64,000 nt of DNA from Protula sp. h YS-2021. Taxonomy: Eukaryota > Annelida > Polychaeta > Sabellida > Serpulidae. Within the stretch, counting starts at the first letter, position 1, and the number at the start of each line of letters is the position of its first letter. Position numbers and translations under genes: made by a program. The stretch is from NCBI GenBank assembly GCA_949752745.1, contig OX457027.1, positions 86,945,720 to 87,009,719 of the forward strand. Direction: 5' to 3'. The notes under the pieces are model-generated. The model made no database searches. It had not been told where the DNA came from and saw only the letters and a list, made by a program, of their open reading frames with translations. Shown one piece after another: positions 50,501-62,500 of this stretch.

Positions 50501-53500
50501 GGTCATCTCGTTGTATGTGAACGAGACGAATGTGCGGATTGTGCAGCTTCACTTCCGGTCCAGAAACGCCGACAAGATCAAAGTGGAAGTGTACGAGAGG
50601 CTCGAGGACAACGAGCCAGCTGGGCTCCTTCACACGGTGGGTGTTGAATTATGTGCGCATGCGCACTGAGCATGCCAGAAATGGACATAAGCTTTGCCTC
50701 GTTTACGTAAAAGTCAAATGGGTGAATTCTGCGTTTAATAAATGCAGCACACGAAACTATTCAAGTGTGAAAAAAAATAAGTAAGTAAGTGAAAGAAATT
50801 GAAGTAAATTGACAGATTTTAGGTTTTCCAGTTCTTTCGCCAAAAGATGGACACAGAGCTAGAGCTAGGAAGGATTAGAAGGGAGAGTTTGTTTTGAGAA
50901 TATAAAGGTCCGTTTTATGACGTCATAAAATAACAAGAATTACATTTATTATTGTTGCAGTATGGATTTATTTGTTCGGATCCGGAGTCATTCACCCTGG
51001 ATATCATGAATATTGGTAAAAACGGGACTCTGGCGAAAGTGGTTACAATAAGTTTCATACAGGAGCAATCGACAGGCAACATCACGTTTGGAGATCTCGC
51101 GCTAGTGGCATGTTACGAGAGTGAGTTCTCACCAATCACAGCTTTCTTCTTTGGCGCTTAGTTTTAACATTTCATTCCATAACTACTCTTTGGTTAGTTT
51201 TTAGTAAGAAGGAAGGGAAGGGATTAAACCTAAAACAACACGTGTTAGAAGTTAGATGTGTTTTGTCCAGGTTAAGGCACTATAGACAAAGTTAGTCCAG
51301 TCCTGGAATAGATTAACGAAGGCAAACAACAGTGGAACCTTTGCGATGCTCTGTGTGTCGGTACTTCAAAGACGCTGAACAAATCTAAATCTAAATTCCC
51401 ATTTGCTTGATGCATTCTTAGTATTCTTAGAATATCTGAAGAAAAATATTTATTGGGTTGGGGGTTTGGGTGGGGACGGGCTGGGAGTAAAGAATTGGGG
51501 TGGGATGAGGTGGGGACGGGCTGAGAGCAAAGGATTGGTATGGGGTGTGGGTGGGGACGGGCTGGGAGTAACGGATTTGGGTGGAGGTGTGGGTGGAGAC
51601 GGGCTGGGAGTAAAGGATTGGGGTGGGGGTTTGGGTGGGGACGGGCTGGGAGTAAAGGAATGGGGTAGGGGTTTGGGTGGGGACGGGCTGGGAGTAAAGG
51701 ATTGGGGTGGGGTGTGGGTGGGGACGGGCTGAGTAAAGGATTGGGTTGGGGTGTGGGTGGGGACGGGCTGGGAGTTAAGGATTGGGGTGGGGGTGTGGGT
51801 GGAGACGGGCTGGGAGTAAAGGATTGGGGTGGGGGTGTGGGTGGGGACGGGCTGGGAGTAAAGGATTGGGGTGGGGGGATGGGTGGGGACGGGCTGGGAG
51901 TAAAGGATTGGGGTGGGGGTGTGGGTGGGGACGGGCTTAGTAAAGGATTGGGTTTGGGTGTGGGTGGGGACGGGCTGGGAGTAAAGGATTGGGGTGGGGT
52001 GTGGGTGGGGACGGGCTGGGAGTAAAGAATTGGGGTGGGGTGAGGTGGGGACGGGCTGAGAGCAAAGGATTGGGGTGAGGTTGTGGGTGGGGACGGGCTG
52101 GGAGTAAAGGATTGGGGTGGGGTGTGGGTGGGGACGGGCTGAGAGCAAAGGATTGGGGTGGGGTGTGGGTGGGGACGGGCTGGGAGTAAAGGAATGGGGT
52201 AGGGGTTTGGGTGGGGACGGGCTGGGAGTAAAGGAATGGGGGGGGGGGTGTGGGTGGGGACGGGCTGGGAGTTAAGGATTGGGGTGGGGGTGTGGGTGGG
52301 GACGGGCTGGGAGTTAAGGATTGGGGTGGGGGTGTGGGTGGGGACGGGCTTAGTAAAGGATTGGGTTGGGGTGTGGGTGGGGACGGGCTGGGGGTAAAGG
52401 AATGGGGTAGGGGTTTGGGTGGGGACGGGCTGGGAGTAAAGGAATGGGGGGGTGTGGGTGGGGACGGGCTGGGAGTTAAGGATTGGGGTGGGGGTGTGGG
52501 TGGAGACGGGCTGGGAGTAAAGGATTGGGGTGGGGGTTTGGGTGGGGACGGGCTGAGTAAAGGATTGGGTTGGGGTAGTGTTCGGGGACGGGCTGGGAGT
52601 AAAGGAATGGGGTAGGGGTTTGGGTGGGGACGGGCTGGGAGTAAAGGATTGGGGTGGGGTGTGGGTGGGGACGGGCTGGGAGTAAAGGATTGGGGTGGGG
52701 GGATGGGTGGGGACGGGCTGGGAGTAAAGGATTGGGGTGGGGGGATGGGTGGGGACGGGCTGGGAGTAAAGGATTGGGGTGGGGGTGTGGGTGGGGACGG
52801 GCTTAGTAAAGGATTGGGTTTGGGTGTGGGTGGGGACGGGCTGGGAGTAAAGGAATGGGGTAGGGGTTTGGGTGGGGACGGGCTTGGAGTAAAGGATTGG
52901 GGTGGGGGTGTGGGTGGGGACGGGCTGGGAGTAAAGGATTGGGGTGGGGGTTTGAGTGGGGACGGGCTGAGTAAAGGATTGGGTTGGGGTGTGGGTGGGG
53001 ACGGGCTGGGGGTAAAGGAATGGGGTAGGGGTGTGGGTGGGGACGGGCTGGGAGTAAAGGAATGGGGTAGGGGTTTGGGTGGGGACGGGCTGGGAGTAAA
53101 GGATTGGGGTGGGGTGTGGGTGGGGACGGGCTGGGAGTAAAGGATTGGGGTGGGGGTGTGGGTGGGGACGGGCTTAGTAAAGGATTGGGTTTGGGTGTGG
53201 GTGGGGACGGGCTGGGAGTAAAGGATTGGGGTGGGGGTTTGAGTGGGGACGGGCTGAGTAAAGGATGGGGTAGGGGTGTGGGTGGGGACGGGCTGGGAGT
53301 AAAGGATTGGGGTGGGGGTGCGGATGGGGACGGGCTGGGAGTAAAGGATTGGGGTGGGGGTGCGGATGGGTATGGGCTCTGAGTAAAGGATTGGGGTGGG
53401 GTGTGGGTGGGGACGGGCTGGGAGTAAAGGATTGGGGTGGGGGTGTGGGTGGGGATGGGCTCTGAGTAAAGAATTGGGATGGGGTGTGGGTGGGGACGGG

Positions 53501-56500
53501 CTGGGAGTAAAGGATTGGGGTTTGGGTTTGGGTGGGGACATTCTGGGAGTAACGGATTTGGGTGGAGGTGTGGGTGGGGACGGGCTGGGAGTAAAGGATT
53601 TGGGTGGGGTGTGGGTGGGTACGGGCTGGGAGTAAAGGATTGCCTTTGCATAACATGAATGCCGATAATGCCGATTTTTTTTTTCACGAGAACGATCGAG
53701 TACGGCATATGACGTCATCACACTTTTATCTGGATGCGTTTCTCTTGCACGGCTCACTCTGTGGTATTACATAATGAATTCCTCGGCCAGGGGTCATTCC
53801 CCTTTGTATTGTATTGTGTAAGTCACGGTAAGTTGTACAGGTATGCTAAGAAATGGGATTGAACTGGCTGAGAGAGGTGTGTCCGTAAGCGGTGAAGAGA
53901 ACAACATTCCTAAAATTGCACTAAAAGTACAGCAGCCCTCATGTAAATATGAATAGTGCTGTGTGCAGTTGTGTGTACGGAGTGGTGTATGTCATATTGT
54001 ATGCCATCTTCTTGATACAGAGGTGTGTGAGGACGGCGCCATTATGCAGCACTTGAACACCAGTGACGTCAACGAAGACCACTCGCCATTTGAAATACTC
54101 ATTAACGGCCAGCTGGCGGTTTTGCAAAGCGCGGGCTCGAGACGCTACTTGGTGCTGGAACCAGACCAGTTTCTCAGCATAGAGACAGACGGCAGCAGTG
54201 TCTCACTTTTGTACCTTGCCTTCAACATCAAAGGTGCTGAAAGCGTGTCTTACTTCATGGTGGGCCCAGATGGGACTAACGTCAGACAGCCACGGACGGT
54301 ACGCGCTTTAAAGGCTCTACTTGTCTAAATAAAAAAAAATGCCTTTTCTTCCTTATATCAGAACTACACGTTTAGCCAGTCACTTACTTTAATTACCCTT
54401 TTATTTAAAATAAGAATGTATCAAGCAAATAAGAATTTGGATATATTTTTTTTTGTCCTGTGCAAAATAAGGCTCTTTCGACTCCATCAGCCTATTGGCA
54501 TATATAATGTATAGAGAGTATCATAGAAGGTTAACGGCCATTAGTTTACGTCAGACTATTCCGGACTCGCGGGGTGGCAAGTGCTTTATTTCGCTCAGGA
54601 CAAAAAAAAATGTGTACTTTCTTTTGGGCTTGATATATTCTTCTTTTAAATAAGAGGGTGTTTTAATAACATTACGAAGAATCGGATTTTTAAAAAAAGT
54701 AAAAATACAAGTGACTTTCTAGGGGTGGGGGGGAGACTCTTTCTGGGGATCAGTGTTCGATTTGCAGCATGCGTGCTAGTCACGTAGGTGGTGACGTCAT
54801 ACACGTCACGTGGCATAGATTACAGGGCTGACTGAGACTTTTGTTTCGTTTTTCGCGGCGAGGACAGACTGGCGTTGAGTCGCCAGAGAACGACACGCTG
54901 GTGACGCTTGTCGACGATGACGCAGGCGTCGCGAACGTCACGGCCGTCGTCATCGAGGTGGGCGTCCTGTTTGAGGACTCCGCCGAGCTGTGGAACATCT
55001 CCATGCTGGCCTGTGGCGTGCCGCGTGAGTGCCCTCTTTATTTCTCGTCCATTTCCCCCCCCCCCCAAAAAAAAAAAACAATCCTAGTAGTCCTTTCGAA
55101 ATCTTCGATTTGTTAGTTAAAACAGTTCCGGCTGATACTTAAATATGTATTTGTACGAACCATCTGGATCTGTATGTGCGAAAAATGACGGTTCGTGGGC
55201 ATTTTCAAACTTCACTCTCAACCATTCTTTGTCTGACTGCTTCGGGAACACAACGATAAGAAGCGTGGATTATGAACCAATAAAATGCTCGCCCGAGCCT
55301 GCACGTTATTGCTGACCTTCTTATACTTGTAGCGATGTCCACTACGTCAGTGTTTACGACTCCGCCCACGACCAGTACTCTAACTACCACCCAGCCGCGT
55401 GAGTACTCCATGTCTTGTACTGTATGTGTAAGTTATTGAAACTCGTTGGATATAGCCGGTCCCTCAAAACATTTCAAGAAAGACTTAATCTTGGGAACAG
55501 TCATACAAAATTCGAAAGCAATCCGATTTAAAAAGTGGGAAAAGAAGCATTTTGGAAATTGACTCCCAAAAAAAAAAAAATGCTGAAATGTATCCATTTT
55601 TGGCGAATGGTCAAAAAAGTAATTTTTCGAGAAACGACTACCTAGGAAATATTCCTTTAGATTTGAAAGCAATACCATCGAAAAAGTGGGAGAAGAAGCA
55701 TTTTGAAAATTGGCTGCCACCAAAAAGTTTGCCATTTGACCAATTTTTGGCAGATCGCCAAAAAAAAAAAGAATAATTTTTTGTTTTGACTCAACTAATC
55801 TTTGCGAAACTGTGATGCGTTGTAAGTGTCCGTGTGTCGTATTGTATTGGCAGTTGCTGATAAAGGAACGACTTGATGTGTTGTCCGTTTGTTGTTTGTG
55901 TAGCCATGTGTGAGGAGGGCGAGGATACGTGGATGACAGACGGTCTGCATGGACAGACACACCTGCGCCCGCACGTGCTAAGTCTGGGCGGCGCTTTCAG
56001 GCCGGCGGATTACGTCTTTTCCAATGGTAGCGACGCCGCCGTCGACTACGTACTGGCGGCCGGCTCGGAGGTCATCGTGTATGTCCAGTTCCCGTATAAC
56101 TATGACGTACGCATGACGGAGCTAGCGGCCAGCGTACACGTTGAGGGTACGGGCGGTGACATTCTAGTGAAGGTCATAAGTGATGGAGACAGTGAGAGGA
56201 CGTTCACTGTAAAAGTCCAGGTTTGTTCTGCCTAATCCACAAAATGTGTCCACCCCGGGTGAAATAATGAACAAAAGTTATCCACCCCGGGTGAAATAAT
56301 GAACAAAAATTATCCGCTGTAACTTTTATAAAGAAAGATATCAAAACGTAGTTTATTCTATAAACCAGTAACTTTGAGAATGTTCAGTGTCGATGTGTTG
56401 ACCCTGTAAGGTGACCTTGACGTAGTGACCCTGTGAGCTTGACCTTGCAGAGCGAGCAGGCCTTCTGGCAGCCTTTTAACGTGTCGCTCCTTGACGAGGA

Positions 56501-59500
56501 TGGAAGAGGCATGAAAGTCAAACGGATCCTGATCAAACCCGCTACCCCTCTCCACTTCGGCGTGCATAGCCTTGTCACAAGGGCGTGTGTCACTGTCGGT
56601 CGTAAGTATCCAGACGCAGGGTACTCCCGTGGTACTTTCCAGTCTGTTTGCAGTATTTGTCTGTGGTCATGGCAACGTCAACTAAAAATAATATTCACAG
56701 TGATCATTTTTAGCTGCAAAGGTTGTGGTGTTACAATATTGATAATTCTAGAAAAGGGAAGTTAGATACTGTTTGAAAGACTATTCACGAATAGACAACT
56801 GATACGTGGAAAGTGATGTACATCAGATGTACTTGCAAAGAACTTAGTTGTTTGTACACGGCAGCGATGTAGTTGAGAAAAGTACATGATTATACTTGTC
56901 TGTTTTAGCAACAAGTACAGAAACAAGTACAGTACCAACCACGACGGAAATGTCGACCACTGTGGTAACGACCACGGGTACGTAAAATACTTGATGACGT
57001 CATACACATGTGACAGCCACCTGTCGAATCAGGCGGTATACAGAGTGTGTGACAGTTTCAGGAGGTTTGTAAACTGTCCTATTTGAGTTTGCCTGTAACG
57101 TGTGTACTTACTAGCACCATTCCTTCAGTAATATAGCTATGCATATCCTAGAAAGATGATAAAGGATAGAAATGAAATTGTAGGAAAAAAGGTTGCAGTA
57201 ATATTTAATTCGTAAGAAAGATTTAGTGGTTCAGTACACTTCTGCATATTTGCTGTTCCGCTTTAAGATATATGTTTTTTAAAGAACGGTGCGGTTGCCT
57301 TTTGCGAGGTGTGTTTTGCGAGTACTTTGCCAGCTTATGACGTGTATCATAATACTTTTCCTGGTCACATGCGGACTTAAAATATAAATAAAAATTGTAA
57401 TAAACAGTGGCCGAGTGTTCGTACATTTACAGTGCCACAAGTGTGTGACGACGGGGAGTTTTACATCACGCGTCGACACATCGACTATTACTTCACCATC
57501 GAGAGTACCTACTGCAACGAGACGAATGGCCCGTGCAGGCTTCCGGACATCGTGGTGGGCTCGGGGGCCGTCCATCATAACTTCTCTGTCAATGCCATTA
57601 TTGAGATCATGCCGAGTAAAAGGTCCGCCCACTCTGTGATCAACGTGATGGGCATGCAAATACGCGTCAATTATCTCGGCAATTATACCCATATCTGGAT
57701 GATGGACAACACCGGAAAGACTTACAACCATCAGTATAATGTAAGTACACAGACTAGATTAGTATAAAGGTATCCTAAATGCCCAAGGGCTAAACCGTGA
57801 GACGGCATAATAACAATCCAGCAGGCTAGGGTTATAGAACTGTATTCACTGTCTGGAGTTTCTTCTATCGAATATATGCTTTATTGGCCGAATAAAATGT
57901 GTCTCAGTCCGCCACCGGTACAGTAGTATCCGTCAATACAGTAGTATCCGTCAGTACAGTAGTATCCGTCAGTACAGTTCAAGTACACCTACCAGTTTGG
58001 TGTGTGTTCTTTTCAGTGTTACGTGCAAGACTAACTGCCAGTTAGATTAAAATTTTGTTATCTTTTGGCTCTTTTATCAGATAACAAAAGAATGGGAATT
58101 AGTGACATTTGACATGCCAGACAAAGGGTTGAAAGATTTCAAGTTGATTTACATCTATATCCTGGATGACAACCTGCCAACCAGGGGCATGTTTGGCCTG
58201 GGAGGCCTGGACATCCAGGCGTGCATGGAAATCGGAAGTAAGTCAATGACAGTCTTATCTACTCACGCACTGCTTTCTCTGTGTTATTTATGGATCTGTT
58301 TTAATCATGTCTTAGGCATGACGTAAGCAGCTTTTCACTGCGATAGAGAACGTGCTTTCTGCTACTAGGTCTCCCAAGTTGTTAAGATTTCTAAAGTGTT
58401 TTTTGTTCTTTTTTCATACAAAAGCATATGCGGCTGTAATAAACTTCCTCAATATATAAATACATGTGTCATTTGCTCATTAGGCTCGTTTGGAATTTGA
58501 CAGTTTGTAGAAGATATTGGTGATTTGTATCATTGTTATACGTCAGTTGTCTAACTCAAGCCTAACTACTTTCTCTTTCCAGTGTCCACGCATTTCTACT
58601 CCACAGAACCCGCTACGACGCCTTTTCGTAAGAGAAAAAGATTTCTGTATTATCTATAACCAGTAATATTGTAGAGTAAAAACATCTGTTTGGGAGCACG
58701 CCTCGTTAAGGAACAATCTCTGCTAGCAGAGCGTGAGTTCTGGGTTCCGTGTCGTGTTGTTCCTTATGAAATTCACCTCTGCTTAGGGAACACCTCTCAA
58801 TGATGAGTAGCCCTCTCTGCACTAAAGGCGTTCCTTACGCGGACACTTACTGCGTATGGCCGAGTTGGCAGTGGGCCGAATCGGTAATGGGCCGAGTTGG
58901 TAGTGGGCCGAGTTGGCCAAACCCCGTTAAGGGAACACCTCTGTATAATGAGTAGTTTTCTTGGTGGACATTTTATTGTGTAGATTTCACACGTCAACAC
59001 AGCATATAATATTTTTAGTAAGTAATATTTTTGAATAAGCTACATATTCCAGCCATACGCTCACAGAATTAACTCTCTGTGGTCGGTATTTACTAAGGTA
59101 AGACCAAACCATTTGGATGAAGCTCGTTCTCGCAGCTATTCCATGATGTTTAATTTTTTATATTTTCAGCCACAACGTCACAGCCAACAACTGAGATTTC
59201 AAGTAAGTTTTACAAATTTTACACAATTCTATTATCTGATTTACCAAGAGCCAATTTTTAATCTCTTTGTAGCTATGAAAAAAAGTTCAGCATAAACGAG
59301 AACCCATTTCTCAAAGGCGAAATATTGAACAGTTGACTGAAAATACAACTATTTTTAAAATAAATTTCTTCCTTCGGGAGTAGAATTTGAAAAACTTGTC
59401 AGCCTGGTTTTGGTTTGCTGTTCCTTTACAGACAAGTCTGTTTTTTGTTAGTTTCAGAAACCTTTCTAAGAAACTTTTGCACCAGTTCGAAACCTTTCTG

Positions 59501-62500
59501 AAAAAAAAACAACTTTACTACTTACCCTATGAAACGTCATTCCCCCGGCTATATCCCACCCACCCCCCAATCCTCACCAAAAATTATGCCTAACTGAAGC
59601 TGGTAATTTATATGAAGAGTCAATGTATTTAAAATTACCAGGTAAGATTTTGCATCCATGCGTCGTTCTTGTAAAAACCAACACAGACATTCACTTCAGT
59701 CAGCGTATCTGGTGTATAAAAATGAAAAACACATTATTTGTATAATGCGCATTGTGGCTGTTGTCACATGCTTGTGCAAATGCTACTGCAGCCTTTATGC
59801 GTTACTTTTAGTGATAAAAAAATCAATTTTTTTTCTTCGCGTTTTGATCATGAAAATGAAAACAAAGGTGAAAACAAAAGTAAGATGTAGAACTTTAGAT
59901 CACACACTACATATATGTGAAATGTGGTGGTCCTAGGGAAATGTGGTGGTCCTAGGGAAGTGTGATGGTCCTAGGGAAATGTGGTAGTCCTAGGGAAATG
60001 TGGTGGTCCTAGGGAAATGTGGTGGTCTTAGAGAAGTGTGATGGTCCTAGGGAAATGTGGTGGTCTTAGAGAAGTGTGATGGTCCTAGGGAAATGTGGTG
60101 GTCTTAGAGAAGTGTGATGGTCCTAGGGAAATGTGGTGGTTCTTGGGAAATGTGGGGGTCCTAGGGCCAGTATGGCCAGAGGAATATTAAAAACAAAATG
60201 ACGGACAAGTAAAGAGAAAAAACGTCCGAAATCTCTCCCCGTAAAACTTCAATATACTTTTTGCAGATCTCGACTTTCTTACTCTTAATGAAACTGAAAT
60301 TGCGATGTAGCTCGAAAAGTTAGAAGTTCTAAAATATCTATGCATCGTTGTCAAGCAAAGAAATTTTATCATTTTTTACTTTTTAGCCACGACCGAAGTT
60401 CCCACTACGCAGCAGCCGAGTAAGTTTCCGTACTATTCATAAAATCCTGCCTTTCAAAATAAAAGCCAAGCGTTGCTATTTTCAGAATCAGCTTTTAATT
60501 TGTTTATTTACTTTTTTTTTGAAATTACGAAAAAATATCTTAGCGTGACTTCTGTGAGGTACTGTATTCAATTTTTTTCTTTTTTTTACAGTCATTTTCG
60601 GTTTCTGTGGGTATTATTCGCGTTTCGGTGAGAGGGTGGGGGTACTTCAAATGTTTGATTGGATACTGCATGTATCTTCATTATTTTTCTGCCGGGTGGT
60701 ACTTTTGCTTGCTGGGGAATAGGCAATGTTTATGGTCGGCTCTGCAAGTTGAGTACTCATGTATGCTTGTTTATTCACACAGTGGAGTGTCCCGCCAGAA
60801 CTCACACCCAAGTACTCGAGGCGTCCACGGGTACTGCCAGCGAGACGCCCTTCGTCGTCATGGTTGGCGGTGACATCGTCACGTCAGAGATCGTCACGGC
60901 GGGAGACAATGTGACGGTGGCGTTCCCGAACAAGCTTCTGCTCGTGCCACGAAGCATCGTAGCGCCGTTCATCGTCATGGACGTAATTGTGACGGTGAAG
61001 AGAGCCGAGAAAATCAAGGCGGAAATGCTCAATAAACAGGGAGATTCTGTCAAGGTTTCCACCGTAAGTTCATACGTCACTCATTGACGTACTGCGCGGA
61101 TATTTGTTGTGATTAGGCGGTCATCGGTATAACGAAAATATGAACAAAGGTATAACTAATATAACCACAAAAATAGTTCATATTGAAAACTTTAATAGCA
61201 AGCGTCATTGGATATCTTTTAGAAATGCTGAAAAAGTTTACCTTTAAAATTTTACAATCAGATAAGAAATACTGCTGTGTGCATGGGTATTGAACCCCAA
61301 AATTGTAAATGAAATATTAATTTTTTGTTTTCGTATTAGTTCGACAACTTGAAGCCGAACAAGAAGAAAGTTCTGACCTTAGTGAGGTCCGAATACGGCA
61401 TTCCGGACGTCTATTCGATCCGTATTTCTGCCACAAACATGGACGACGGCGTAGTGACCTTCTCCAACCTGTATGTGCGGGCTTGTAGTAGGCCAGGTAG
61501 GTGGCTGCTGATTGGTTAAAAATGAAAAAGGAAAAAGACTGATTCTACTTTCTTTAGTTGTTAGAATATTCAAGTAATAGGAAAAGCTCTTCCCTGGCCA
61601 TCGATACCCCAGTGATCTTTCAGCTGGTGTCAGTCTGATTTGTGTCGTTAACAGCAGCTACTGGTTGAAATGTCGAATTTAGTTTGCCCGTGACAGGAGT
61701 ATGGGAGGTTCAGTATGCGGGGCTTGATCGTCACGTTTGTGGTCCAGGTGCTCTCCTTTGTACGGCAGAGGATGTACAAGTCTGTGTGTGGTGTGCTTTG
61801 TCCAGTCTGTGATGACGTAGCACAATGTCATTGGCCAGTTATATAGGTTACGCACGTGATTCGCACAAACACCATCCATTGGTTGATCCGAGCGGGAAGA
61901 TAAATTGTGGGACTACACCCTTTCCCTGATCTCCTTCAGCAAAAAATCTCTTTAAAATGATCAGGAAGTTTACATGTTTCTTAGAAAATGTCACGTCTCC
62001 CCTTACGTTTTGAAACAACGAGCACAGCACGTCTTGAGACGCACAGGAAACAGAAACCCGTCAGAGTACACTTCCGGTTTAGCACAGCCTCGTGATCTTT
62101 TATTTCCACAGTGGTGCGTGAGTGCAAGGCGGGCGAGGAGATGATAAGCGGCGAGCTGACACGTGACCTCTTCACAGCCCAGGTCATCGGTCGCTCAGCG
62201 AAAACTTTCAACGACGACCTTGTCTTCGTCGACGACACCAACGTCACGCCGTGGTTGACGCAGCACGACACGATCATCTTGACGCCCACCGTCCCCGCGC
62301 AAGCAGTGCGGGTGCTGATGGTGAATGCGTCCACCTTGCACGTCGAGGGCCTGACTTTGACCCTGTTCAACCGTGTAGAAGTATTCCACGAGAAGGTAAA
62401 GAAACGCTTTTAAAATCAGTGCAAGAAGGAAGGCGATTGTATACACAACTGTGTGAGTGTGTGTGTGTGGGGGGGGGGGGGGGAGGGGGTCACTCAGAGA

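Noticed and set aside
51450..53757. Minus-strand frames of up to 606 codons rich in Pro and Ser
   Set aside because: They are translations of the G-rich minisatellite in intron 34; several frames are open at once and there is no gene signal.
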